The position numbers and the translations under genes were made by a program. Shown here in pieces: positions 1 through 9,900 of a DNA stretch of 64,000 bases. This DNA comes from Megaustenia siamemsis. Taxonomy: Eukaryota > Mollusca > Gastropoda > Stylommatophora > Ariophantidae. Under the pieces are notes generated by a model. The model searched no databases. It saw nothing but the letters and a program-made list of their open reading frames with translations, and was not told the DNA's origin. The first letter of the stretch is position 1. Each line of letters starts with the position of its first letter. The stretch spans positions 9,884,321 to 9,948,320 of the forward strand of contig JAVIAB010000024.1 of NCBI GenBank assembly GCA_032433765.1. Direction: 5' to 3'.

Positions 1-1260
1 TTGGAATATGACATGTTCCAATTATGTGCACCAAATTGCACAGAATTCTGCAAAATATTACGCAATCTATGAACCGTTAAAATGGAGCTTGTCAACAATG
101 TCCATTACAAACAGCGAATTGTCATAGAATTTCTGGTTGCGGAAAAAGAAACTGTGGCAAACATTCATAAACGACTGTGTGCAGTGTACAGATGTTCTGC
201 AGTCGATAGGAGCACAGTTAGTCGCTGGGTTCAGAGAATTAAAGCTGCAGAAAGTGTACGAGTGGAGCTGCATGATTTACCGCGTTCTGGACGTGTTGCC
301 TCGGCTACCAGCACAGACATGTTAAACCGGGCTGATGCCATTATTCGTAAGGATAGGCGTATCACTAGTCAGCAATTGGCATTGCAGCTTACAGTCAGCA
401 AGGGAAGTGCAATCGCAATTTTTAAAACTCTCGGATATTCAAAGATTTGCGCTCGATGGGTTCCTCGGTGCCTAACAAATGATCACAGAGTTCAAAGGAA
501 AACATTCTGTTCTGAATTGTTGGAGCGTTTCGGTGTTGAAGTAGAAATGTTTTTGTCAAAAATTGTTACCGGTGACGAAACGTGGGCACATTATTATGAG
601 CCTGAAACAAAAATGCAGTCAATGGAATGGCATCATCCGCAGTTACCGAAAAGAAAAAAATTCAAAACATCTCCATCAGCCGGAAAGGTGATGATCACTG
701 TCTTCTGGGACATTGATGGTGGGATTCTTGTTTATGTAACGACAAGAGGTGAGACAATCAACTCGACAGCTTACATCAATACACTGACAAAACTCAAAAA
801 TCGGTTCCACAGAGTTCGGCCTAATAAGCCATCTGCAGATTTGTTGCTTCAACATGACAATGCACGCCCTCACACAAGTCTGGTAACACGGGAAGCAATC
901 AACAAATTTGGTTGGACTGTACTGCCCCATCCTCCTTACAGCCCTGATCTGGCTCCCTCAGATTTCCATCTGTTTGGACCACTCAGAAAATTCCTGCGTG
1001 GGACACACTTTGACAATGATGAGGATGTGATCCGTGCAGTTAAAAAATGGCTACGCGAGCAGGACAAAACTTGGTACAAACGAGGCATTCATGACCTAGT
1101 TTCGCGTTGGCGTGAGGCAATACGCTTGGACGGAGATTATATTGAAAAATAGGTAGTGTAAAGGGGATGTTCAGCTACAATCTGTGAAAATTTCACACAT
1201 TTTGCCCGAATAGTTTCCGAGAAAAAAATTGGTGTGCATTACTTTTTGACCTCCTACGTA
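1..1260 (+). mobile_element. mariner (DD34D) transposon, left end outside window
   Basis: Carries an intact mariner-type transposase. The left terminal inverted repeat is missing because the window opens inside the element. The right end is visible at 1230-1258, ending in CCTCCTACG and followed by a TA dinucleotide at 1259-1260, the usual mariner target. The TA lies at the position where the neighbouring 28-bp minisatellite unit itself reads AAGTATCATAG, so the element seems to sit in that array. The 5' terminal sequence would have to be read upstream to confirm full length. Confidence 0.85.
82..1152 (+). CDS. mariner-family transposase, 356 aa, intact
   Basis: Cut-and-paste transposase of the mariner branch of the Tc1/mariner (IS630) superfamily; it would bind the element's terminal repeats and move the element into TA sites in the nucleus. 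Visible in the protein: an N-terminal helix-turn-helix region (about residues 5-60), a second DNA-binding segment (about 80-125), the linker motif WVPRCLT (126-132), and the catalytic triad D165 (GDETW), D259 (HDNARPH) and D294 (APSDFH). Thirty-four residues separate the last two aspartates, which is diagnostic of DD34D mariners. The YSPDLAPSD motif is present at 286-294. Length matches the usual 345-360 aa and there is no internal stop or frameshift, so the enzyme may be active or only recently silent. The first ATG of the open frame is used; it follows the 5' non-coding leader directly. Confidence 0.9.
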   Translation: MELVNNVHYKQRIVIEFLVAEKETVANIHKRLCAVYRCSAVDRSTVSRWVQRIKAAESVRVELHDLPRSGRVASATSTDMLNRADAIIRKDRRITSQQLALQLTVSKGSAIAIFKTLGYSKICARWVPRCLTNDHRVQRKTFCSELLERFGVEVEMFLSKIVTGDETWAHYYEPETKMQSMEWHHPQLPKRKKFKTSPSAGKVMITVFWDIDGGILVYVTTRGETINSTAYINTLTKLKNRFHRVRPNKPSADLLLQHDNARPHTSLVTREAINKFGWTVLPHPPYSPDLAPSDFHLFGPLRKFLRGTHFDNDEDVIRAVKKWLREQDKTWYKRGIHDLVSRWREAIRLDGDYIEK

Positions 1261-2374
1261 TCATAGTCGCGTATTTAAATCACAATTATCATAGTCGCGT
1301 ATTTAAATCACAAGTATCATAGTCGCGTATTTAAATCACAAGTATCATAGTCACGTATTTAAATCACAAGTATCATAGTCACGAATTTAAATCACAAGTA
1401 TCATAGTCGCGTATTTAAATCACAAGTATCATAGTCACGTATTTAAATCACAAGTATCATAGTCACGTATTTAAATCACAAGTATCATAGTCACGTATTT
1501 AAGTAACAAGTATTATAGCCACGTATTTAAATCACAAGTATCATAGTCACGTATTTAAGTAACAAGTATTACAGCCACGTATTTAAATCACAAGTATCAG
1601 AGTCACGTATTTAAATCACAAGTATCATAGTCGCGTATTTAAATCACAAGTATCATAGTCGCGTATTTAAATCACAAGTATCATAGTCGCGTATTTAAAT
1701 CACAAGTATCATAGTCACGTATTTAAATCACAAGTATCATAGTCACGAATTTAAATCACAAGTATCATAGTCGCGTATTTAAATCACAAGTATCATAGTC
1801 ACGTATTTAAATCACAAGTATCATAGTCACGTATTTAAATCACAAGTATCATAGTCACGTATTTAAGTAACAAGTATTATAGCCACTTATTTAAATCACA
1901 AGTATCATAGTCACGTATTTAAGTAACAAGTATTATAGCCACGTATTTAAATCACAAGTATCATAGTCACGTATTTAAATCACAAGAATCATAGTCACGT
2001 ATTTAAATAACGAGTATCATAGTCGCGTATTTAAATCACAAGTATCATAGTCGCGTATTTAAATCACAAGTATCATAGTCACGTATTTAAATCACAAGTA
2101 TCATAGTCACGTATTTAAATCACAAGTATCATAGTAACGTATTTAAACCACAAGTATCATAGTCACGTATTTAAATTACAAGTATCATAGTCACGTATTT
2201 AAGTAACAAGTATTATAGCCACGTATTTAAATCACAAGTATCATAGTCACGTATTTAAATCACAAGTATCATAGTCACGTATTTAAATCACAAGTATCAT
2301 AGTCACGTATTTAAGTAACAAGTATTATAGTCACGTATTTAAATCACGAGTATCATAGTAACGTATTTAAATCA
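1261..2374. repeat. 28-bp minisatellite, about 40 copies
   Basis: Tandem 28-bp units with the core ATAGTCRCGTATTTAAATCA; the strand gives no long open frame. Variant units (GTAACAAGTATTATAGCC; ACGAATTT) recur at a fixed distance of 364 bp (for example 1381 and 1745, 1501 and 1865, 1557 and 1921), which is exactly 13 units, so part of the array grew by duplicating a 13-unit block. The array begins at the mariner right end and stops at about 2374 in TTTAAATCATTGAG. Confidence 0.95.
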
Positions 2375-2629
2375 TTGAGAAATATTACCAGCCTGAGAGT
2401 CTCAGGACAAGCCACGTTATATGCGGTTTATTTCGCGGGATGTTGAAGGGATAATTACATTGATAATGCACCTTATGGTGAATATGCTTGTAAATAATCT
2501 TTTGTTATTTCATCTCATAGGAAAATAAAGTTAATCAATTCGTAAGTTTAAATGTATAATCTTTTGCCTAAATAGGTAATCATAAACATTGTGCATGCAT
2601 TAACAAAGCCATTAACTGCGTCAATTATA
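2375..2629. other. AT-rich spacer, nothing recognised
   Basis: Unique-looking AT-rich sequence between the minisatellite and a SINE. Two AATAAA-like strings occur but no coding frame or element is recognised. Confidence 0.4.
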
Positions 2630-2886
2630 TTTTAAAAAAGTAAAGTACCCCCGTCACGCCAAGTGGCGTATAGGGAATATGGTGTTAGTGACCATAAATT
2701 TTACAGACCTTCGCACATGATTTTTGGGGTAATGTAGTCGGTATTATGCCCGTGCCGCTTTATTTTCCCAGAAAAAAATCCGGTACACATTAAAGGGTGG
2801 GTGAACCGAAAGCCGACGGTTGGGATCGAACCCTACCTCATGTCCTTTATAGTCCAGTTCCCTAACTACTGAGTTATCGCGGCTCC
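2630..2886 (-). mobile_element. SINE-A copy 1 (tRNA-derived SINE)
   Basis: On the minus strand it starts GGGAGCCGCGATAACTCAG (tRNA-like 5' end with polymerase III A box) and has a B box GGGTTCGATCCC at about 2827-2838, followed by a conserved body of about 160 bp ending in a short palindrome CGCCACTTGGCG and GTACTTTAC. An 8-bp direct repeat CAATTATA flanks it (2622-2629 and 2887-2894), consistent with retroposition. Near-identical copies occur at 3.5, 18.1, 35.0, 43.5 and 44.5 kb. Confidence 0.85.
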
Positions 2887-2894
2887 CAATTATA

Positions 2895-3470
2895 GTTAAG
2901 ATGGACTAATATGTCATCATCAGCATGTGCCATACCAGTTTACGTAGGCGATCATGTCCTTCCACAATCTTCTATCCACAGTGCATCGTATCAGTTCTGT
3001 TGTTGACTGTTTTCCATGCCATGACACCAAGCTATCCAGTATTTTCTCTCTTTGTCGTCAGCGATCTCTCTTTCCTTTTATTTTGCCAGTTGTAACCAAG
3101 TATTCCAATTTTCCTCTTCTCATGATGTGCCCGAAAAATGTTGATTGCTTCTTTCTGATGTATTTTAAGAGCTCCCTTTTTGCGTTGGCCTCTTTGAGAA
3201 CTTCCTCATAGGTCTTTTTAGCTGTCCAGGGAACTTTCAACATTCTTCTGAGAAATCCCATCTCTATGGCTTCTAATCGTCTTTTCATTTGTTTTTCTAC
3301 TGTCTATGATTCGCTTCCATAGGTCAGAATTGGTTCTATATAGCACCGATGAACTCTCTTTCTCATTTTTATTGACATAGATTTGTTGCAATATGTCATA
3401 CCCAGCTGTTTTATCCAGAAGTTTTAAATTCTACGTACGGAATCAGTTTAATTGCAGTTGGGAATTCCCC
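2895..3470 (-). mobile_element. LINE-A2 3' end fragment (reverse transcriptase C-terminal region), decayed
   Basis: Minus-strand translation gives the C-terminal region common to endonuclease-reverse transcriptase LINEs: YIEPILTYGSES, then RRLEAIEMGFLRRMLK, FFGHIMRRGKLEYLVTTGK and a basic tail. There is a stop just before the KQMKRR part and a break after KGKRDR, so it is a pseudogene. The 3' end carries a TGATGATG-type tail at about 2915-2925. The 5' end stops at about 3470. Closely related pieces lie at 26.0-26.6 and 59.2-59.7 kb. Confidence 0.8.
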
Positions 3471-3497
3471 ATATCCGCTCCAATGAAGTTTATAGTA

Positions 3498-3834
3498 AAA
3501 AAAGTAAAGTACCCCCCGTCACGCCAAGTGGCGTATAGGGAAATATGGTGTTAGTGACCCTATATTTTACAGACCTTCAGCACATGATTTTTGGGGTAAT
3601 GTGGTCGGTATTACGCCCGTGCTGCTTTTACTTTCCAGAAAAAATCCGGTACCCATTTAAGGCTGGGTGAACCCGGAGCCGTCGGTTGGGATCGAACCCT
3701 ACCCCTTGTCCGTAGTAGTCCAGTTCACTAACCACTGAGCTATCGCGGCTCCTACTAATTTTTAGGGAATTAGTAAAACCCAGGTGTCCTCGCCAGGATT
3801 ACGAACCCCGGCTGTTGCCGTGGTAAGCCAACCG
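3498..3834 (-). mobile_element. SINE-A copy 2, composite with an extra 5' tRNA-like unit
   Basis: A perfect 14-bp direct repeat TGAAGTTTATAGTA flanks it (3484-3497 and 3835-3848). Between the repeats, on the minus strand, lie about 80 bp containing a B-box-like GGGGTTCGTAATCC, then the standard SINE-A head (GGAGCCGCGATAGCTCAG at 3752 downwards, B box at about 3690) and the SINE-A body. Since the duplication encloses both parts, the extra 5' segment moved together with the SINE. Confidence 0.85.
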
Positions 3835-3848
3835 TGAAGTTTATAGTA

Positions 3849-4370
3849 TTCCTTAAAATGATTATGATTTGTTTGACAATTATATTGATAAAGCCAACTC
3901 TGTGAATGCGCTAAGTGTCTGCAAAGGTGACGAATGTAAATGATCTCCATCGAGAGGAGAGTCTTAGAGTTAACAGAAGTTTCCTCATTCCAGTTTTCTC
4001 CAAAAGAAAACATTGAAAATAAAGAAAAGAACCGAAACGATTTGAGCGAGTAACCCTGTCAAGGCTGCATGTGCAGCTTTTATTGTTCGTAGTGATGCTA
4101 GCAAGGTCGAACTCCGTGCCAACCACTGTAGGCTGCATATATGACATTTCAACAACATAACTGAAAATGGAACATCTTCTATCGGTTCCTTACTCCAGTT
4201 CCTTCGAATAAATAGCAAAAAATGACACACAAAACTACAACAAAAAAATGGTGTAAGTAAATAGGAGGAAGAAAATGAACATATATATATATTCTGATTT
4301 GTGTTGTCAACCTGTTACGTGAAGCGTTAACCATACTGTCTTTTTCTTTATACATATATATATATATAGA
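3849..4370. other. Non-coding spacer with (TA)n stretches
   Basis: Only short overlapping frames of no recognisable family. Short (TA)n runs occur at about 4279-4291 and 4351-4367. A decayed match to the Penelope-like tail module (ACGTGAAGCGTTAACCATAC) is present at about 4317-4336. Confidence 0.4.
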
Positions 4371-4832
4371 GGCTTCCGTGTCCACCCAGCCTTAAATAGG
4401 TACTGGATTTTTTTCTGAAAAGTAAAGCAGCACGGGCGTAATATCGACCACATTACCCCAAAAATCATGTCCTGAAGGTCTATACAATTTATGGTCACTA
4501 ACACTATATTCCCGTGTTACCGGGGCCTCATTATGAAGGAGGTAAAGAATAGTGACACTGTAACCTTCCAGGCATGTCGTAGGAGGCGACTAAGGAGGCT
4601 GATCGATGACTTGACAAGTTGTCATTGTAACAAGTATTGTTATGGAAACAACGCCATGGATTTTAGAAGCAGCGATCTCTGTAATATGTGCCACTTTGGT
4701 ACGCAAGGTTTCTGTTTTTGAGATTGTGGTTCTGCCCTATGTGCCGTCTTCGGCTCGAAAGGACAATAGATAGAACACCGTATTACCTATACGCCACATG
4801 GTGTGATGTGGGCTCTTTAATACTTTTAAAAA
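4371..4832 (+). mobile_element. SINE-A copy 3, 5' truncated and split by Repeat F
   Basis: Plus-strand SINE-A body from the CACCCAGCC segment at about 4383 to ACACTATATTCC at about 4511; the tRNA-like head is lost. The 3' end of the same SINE resumes at about 4772 with ACCGTATTACCTATACGCCA and ends near 4832. Repeat F occupies the gap. Part of the junction sequence is present on both sides (ACACTATATTCC and ACACCGTATTACC), as expected for a target duplication that has since diverged. Confidence 0.7.
4510..4771 (+). mobile_element. Repeat F copy 1, about 260 bp
   Basis: Starts near CGTGTTACCGGGGCCTCA and ends in CGGCTCGAAAGGACAATAG. It contains CATGTCGTAGGAGGCGACTA. A second copy lies on the opposite strand at 47.46-47.73 kb with the same two ends. 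Both translate in one frame to a cysteine-rich stretch (SSDLCNMCHFGTQ), but the frame is short and shows no known domain, so I treat it as a non-coding dispersed repeat of unknown class. Confidence 0.65.
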
Positions 4833-4854
4833 AAATATATAGGAGAAAAAAAGA

Positions 4855-4945
4855 AAAATAAAACTAATGGTTAAAGCTTCACGTAACAGGTTGGTAACAC
4901 AAATCAGAACGACATTTCGGCGCAACATTTAGGCCTTCAACAGGA
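4855..4945 (-). mobile_element. Penelope-like 3' tail module, decayed copy
   Basis: On the minus strand it reads CCTGTTGAAGGCCTAAATG, then GCGCCGAAATGTCGTTCTG, then ACGTGAAGCTTTAACCATT. The same order of blocks is found at 6.5, 6.9, 29.4, 29.5, 38.4 and 61.0 kb, the last one downstream of a GIY-YIG coding region. Confidence 0.55.
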
Positions 4946-5495
4946 GCAAACTTACAACAAACTTACAAATGTATATTTCAATTAAAAATAAATAATATAA
5001 CAAACTGAAATGGAAGGAGCAATGAAAGGAAAATGAGAATAAAAGTCTTCCCTGTATGTTCTGATGTAGAAAGAATGGAAGTGCGGACGGGGTATATGTG
5101 TGTGCACAAAAATGAAAACGAGCCTACATAGCATACAATTAAAGAAGTTTCCAAAAACAAGTCTGTGTGCATACAAGAAGTGCAAGAAATAGACTAGAGA
5201 TGATGAAAAATAAAGGTGTCGTAGAGTGAGTAAATATATATAGGGGACACACGAAGTGATCTCTAGAAATCAGGACCAACATAGGAGCAGTTTATCAAGA
5301 ACACGTTCTGTTCTTTGTGATTTCTGGATCGTAAAATAATCGTTAAACCACGGCATGATATCTGTTTTCTATTTACGATACGTAACCCTGAGATAAACAT
5401 CAGATATTACGCTATCCACATACCAGGGAAGGGTAACACCCCGAAGAAATCACGAATTAATGATCCCTATTTTGAATACAAAAATTAATAAACAG
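4946..5495. other. AT-rich spacer, nothing recognised
   Basis: Contains only short frames without family resemblance. No tandem structure or element ends were seen. Confidence 0.35.
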
Positions 5496-5498
5496 TAC

Positions 5499-5574
5499 CG
5501 CCGTGGTGGGCTTTGAACCCGGGTCCTCCCTATTGACATGCCGATGTAGTAGCTCTAGACCACCCATAGCGCCC
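5499..5574 (-). pseudogene. tRNA-like sequence (SINE head or tRNA pseudogene)
   Basis: The minus strand carries an A-box-like TGGGTGGTCTAGAGC and a B box CGGGTTCAAAGCCC with tRNA-like spacing, about 76 nt in all. The two ends do not pair into a seven-base acceptor stem, so a functional tRNA gene is unlikely. Confidence 0.5.
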
Positions 5575-5689
5575 ATGCACGTTAACTAAGCCTTGGCAAT
5601 TAAAATAGAACAACGGTAGGCCATGAATGTGGTCCCTACTTCGGCAAAATAGTCAGAAAAAAAGCCTACCCCAATCGTGGGTCACTGGC

Positions 5690-6185
5690 CAAGCTACAGG
5701 ACTCATGTGTGCAAGAGTTTTTAGCTCCTAGCTACAGGATTCTTGAGGGCCAGAGATCTTGTTTGCCAGAGCTCCTGTGAGCCATGATTCGTAGCTCCTA
5801 TCTACAGGATTCTTGTGGGCCAGAGCTCCTGTGGGCCAGGATTCTTAGCTCCTAGCTGCAAGATTCTTGAGGGCCAGAGATCTTGTTTGCCAGAGCTGGT
5901 TTTGGCCAGGATTCTTAGCTCCTAGCTACAGGATTCTTGTTGGCCAGAGTTCTTAGCTCCTAGCTACAGGATTCGTGTGGACCATAGTTCTTAGCTCCTA
6001 GCTACAGGATTCCTGTGGGCCAGAGTTCTTAGCGACTAGCTACAGGATTCTTGGAGTTAGAGTTCTTGTTTGCCAGAGCTAGTGTGGGCCAGGATTCTTA
6101 GCTCCTAGCTACAGCATTCCTGTGGGCCAGAGTTCTTAGCGACTAGCTACAGGATTCTTGTTGGTCAGCGCTCGCTGTGGCCAGA
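5690..6185. repeat. Degenerate minisatellite, roughly 35-50-bp units
   Basis: Repeated phrases CTAGCTACAGGATTCTTG, GGGCCAGAG and TTCTTAGCTCC recur about a dozen times in irregular order. Unit length varies because of internal gains and losses. No open frame runs through it. Confidence 0.85.
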
Positions 6186-6194
6186 ATTCTCCTT

Positions 6195-6290
6195 GGATTT
6201 TCTCCAACTTTAAGAAGTGGACACTGTCTGGTATGCAGCAATGATGATCCTAGCACAAACAACAAAACTGCCATGATTGTAATAGTAGTC
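6195..6290 (+). mobile_element. Possible LINE 3' end remnant
   Basis: A short frame reads SGHCLVCSNDDPSTNN, which resembles the C-terminal EHLWTCSECNDDDP segment of LINE-D (42.2, 58.2 kb). The match is short and the call is weak. Confidence 0.25.
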
Positions 6291-6477
6291 GTCAGCTGGA
6301 GCAACAGAACAATTCAGACTTGCATTCTTTCTTCTTGTTCAAGTATAAGCCAATGTGATGTCATCACGTTTAAATTAATTCATTAGTCAATGGGGGTACA
6401 GGCATAAAATACACAGAAATGCCAAGTTGTTGTAAATCTGAAGATAATAATGGCAATATTAAAAAATAAGGAAACTG

Positions 6478-6565
6478 TGGTATGATAATAGCTTTACGTA
6501 GGTGAGAAACAAAACAAATGTACAACGACGTTTCGGTCAAGAAGGCCTTCATCTGAAACAGCAAA
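6478..6565 (-). mobile_element. Penelope-like 3' tail module
   Basis: Minus strand: CAGATGAAGGCCTTCTTGAC, CGAAACGTCGTTGT, TTTGTTTTGTTTCTCACC and CTACGTAAAGCTATTATCAT, in the block order of the tail downstream of the GIY-YIG region at 61.0 kb. No coding sequence is attached. Confidence 0.65.
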
Positions 6566-6769
6566 TAACACACAAATATATAAGGATATTCACAGAAATC
6601 TAACAACAAGGCGATAATATGCTAGACTCTCAAACAAGGAAAATAAGTCACTTCCCTGAGGTCTTGAGCTTGGTCAAGCACCAACTGGACTGGAACTGAC
6701 ATGGCTGGCGGGCAGGGTGGACACAGGTGTGTAATACAGTAAAATAGGTTTCTAAAAATATGTGGAATT

Positions 6770-6850
6770 GGGTACAAGACCTCGGATATATATGAATATT
6801 GTGGGTACAAGATCTCCGATATATATGAATATTGTGGGTACACGATCTGG
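6770..6850. repeat. 35-bp tandem repeat, 2-3 copies
   Basis: GGATATATATGAATATTGTG and CCGATATATATGAATATTG alternate with GGTACAAGATCT; the copies are nearly identical. Confidence 0.8.
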
Positions 6851-6884
6851 GATCTTTCATCTTATATGTTTATGAGTTGTTGTT

Positions 6885-6930
6885 TGTTGTTTCAGTTGAA
6901 TCCTATCTCGGCTGAACCGTTGTTATACTT
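6885..6930 (+). mobile_element. Decayed Penelope-like tail motif at the edge of the 43-bp array
   Basis: Reads TTTCAGTTGAATCC then TCGGCTGAACCGTTGTTATA and runs straight into the first TTGTTCTGTTTCTTGCC of the 43-bp array. This is the block order of the Penelope-like tails elsewhere, so the array unit is its natural downstream sequence. Confidence 0.5.
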
Positions 6931-9900
6931 TTGTTCTGTTTCTTGCCTACGTAAAGCTGTCACCATACAGTTTTTGTTCTGTTTCTTGCCTACGTAAAGC
7001 TGTCACCATACCATTTTTGTTCTGTTTCTTTCCTACGTAAAGCAGTTACCATACCATTTTTGTTCTGTTTCTTGCCTACGTAAAGCAGTTACCATACCAT
7101 TTTTGTTCTGTTTCTTGTCTACATAAAGCAGTTACCATACCATTTTTGTTCTGTTTCTTGTTCTTGTCTACGTAAAGCAGTTACCATACCATTTTTGTTC
7201 TGTTTCTTGTCTACGTAAAGCTATCACCATACCACTTTTGTTCTGTTTCTTGCCTACGTAAAGCTGTCACCATACCATTTTTGTTCTGTTTCTTGCCTAC
7301 GTAAATCTGTCACCATACCACTTTTGTTCTGTTTCTTGCCTACGTAAAGCTGTCACCATACCACTTTTCTTCTGTTTCTTGCCTACGCAAAGCTGTTACC
7401 ATACCATTTTTGTTCTGTTTCTTGTCTACGTAAAGCTGTCACCATACCACTTTTGTTCTGTTTCTTGCCTACGTAAAGCTGTCACCATACCACTTTTGTT
7501 CTGTTTCTTGCCTACGTAAAGCTGTCACCATACCACTTTTGTTCTGTTTCTTGCCTACGTAAAGCTGTCACCATACCACTTTTGTTATGTTTCTTGTCTA
7601 CGTAAAGCAGTTACCATACCACTTTTGTTCTGTTTCTTGCCTACGTAAAGCTGTCACCATACCTCTTTTGTTCTGTTTCTTGCCTACGTAAAGCAGTCAC
7701 CATACCATTTTTGTTCTGTTTCTTGCCTACGTAAAGCTGTCACCATACCATTTTTGTTCTGTTTCTTGCCTACGTAAAGCAGTTACCATACCATTTTTGT
7801 TCTGTTTCTTGCCTACGTAAAGCAGTTACCATACCATTTTTGTTCTGTTTCTTGCCTACGTAAAGCTGTCACCATACCATTTTTGTTCTGTTACTTGTCT
7901 ACGTAAAGCTGTCACCATACCACTTTTATTCTGTTTCTTGCCTACGTAAAGCTGTCACCATACCATTTTTGTTCTGTTTCTTGCCTACGTAAAACAGTTA
8001 CCATACCACTTTTGTTCTGTTTCTTGCCTACGTAAAGCTGTCACCATACAATTTTTGTTCTGTTTCTTGCCTACGTAAAGCTGTCACCATACCACTTTTG
8101 TTCTGTTTCTTGCCTACGTAAAGCAGTCACCATACCATTTTTGTTCTGTTTCTTGCTTACGTAAAGCAGTCACCATACCATTTGTGTTCTGTTTCTTGCC
8201 TACGTAAAGCTGTCACCACCACTTTTGTTCTGTTTCTTGCCTACGTAAAGCAGTTACCATACCACTTTTGTTCTGTTTCTTGCCTACGTAAAGCTGTCAC
8301 CATACCACTTTTGTTCTGTTGCTTGTCTACGTAAAGCAGTTACCATAACACTTTTGTTCTATTTCTTGCCTACGTAAAGCTGTCCTCATACCACTTTTGT
8401 TCTGTTTCTTGTCTACGTAAAGCTGTCACCATACCACTTTTGTTCTGTTTCTTGCCTACGTAAAGCTGTCACCATACCACTTTTGTTCTATTTCTTGCCT
8501 ACGTAAAGCTGTCACCATACCATTTTTGTTCTGTTTCTTGCCTACGTAAAGCTGTCACCATACCACTTTTGTTCTATTTCTTGCCTACGTAAAGCTGTCA
8601 CCATACCACTTTTGTTCTATTTCTTGCCTACGTAAAGCTGTCACCATACCACTTTTGTTCTATTTCTTGTCTACGTAAAGCTGTCACCATACCACTTTTG
8701 TTCTATTTCTTGCCTACGTAAAGCTGTAACCATACCACTTTTGTTCTGTTTCTTGCCTACGTAAAGCTGTCACCATACCACTTTTGTTCTATTTCTTGCC
8801 TACGTAAAGCTGTCACCATACCACTTTTGTTCTGTTTCTTGCCTACGTAAAGCAGTCACCATACCATTTTTGTTCTATTTCTTGCCTACGTAAAGCTGTC
8901 ACCATACCACTTTTGTTCTATTTCTTGCCTAAGTAAAGCTGTCACCATACCACTTTTGTTCTGTTTCTTGCCTACGTAAAGCTGTCACCATACCACTTTA
9001 GTTCTGTTTCTTGCCTACGTAAAGCTGTCACCATACCACTTTTGTTCTGTTTCTTGCCTACGTAAAGCTGTCACCAAACCACTTTTGTTCTATTTCTTGC
9101 CTACGTAAAGCTGTCACCATACCATTTTTGTTCTGTTTCTTGCCTACGTAAAGCAGTTACCATACCATTTTTGTTCTGTTTCTTGCCTACGTAAAGCTGT
9201 CACCATACCATTTTTGTTCTGTTTTTTGCCTACGTAAAGCTGTCACCATACCACTTTTGTTCTGTTTCTTGCCTACGTAAAGCTGTCACCATACCACTTT
9301 TGTTCTGTTTCTTGCCTACGTAAAGCAGTCACCATACCATTTTTGTTCTGTTTCTTGTCTACGTAAAGCAGTTACCATACCATTTTTGTTCTGTTTCTTG
9401 CCTACGTAAAGCTGTCACCATACCATTTTTGTTCTGTTTCTTGCCTACGTAAAGCAGTTACCATACCATTTTTGTTCTGTTTCTTGTCTACGTAAAGCAG
9501 TTACCATACCTTTTTTGTTCTGTTTCTTGTCTACATAAAGCAGTTACCATACCACTTTTGTTCTGTTTCTTGTTCTTGTCTACGTAAAGCAGTTACCATA
9601 CCATTTTTGTTCTGTTTCTTGTCTACGTAAAGCTATCACCATACCACTTTTGTTCTGTTTCTTGTCTACGTAAAGCTGTCACGATACCATTTTTGTTCTG
9701 TTTCTTGCCTACGTAAAGCTGTCACCATACCACTTTTGTTCTGTTTCTTGCCTACGTAAAGCTGTCACCATACCACTTTTGTTCTGTTTCTTGCCTACGT
9801 AAAGCTGTCACCATACCACTTTTCTTCTGTTTCTTGCCTACGTAAAGCTGTTACCATACCATTTTTGTTCTGTTTCTTGCCTACGTAAAGCTGTCACCAT

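Noticed and set aside
82..1152. Ordinary Tc1 element (DD34E)
   Set aside because: The third catalytic residue is Asp in APSDFH, so it is mariner (DD34D).
4491..4721. Cysteine-rich small protein in Repeat F
   Set aside because: Although one frame is similar in both copies, it is short, lacks a known domain, and lies in a dispersed repeat; two related copies alone do not prove coding.
5499..5574. Functional tRNA gene
   Set aside because: A and B boxes are present, but the acceptor stem does not pair; likewise for 61197-61272 and the SINE heads.
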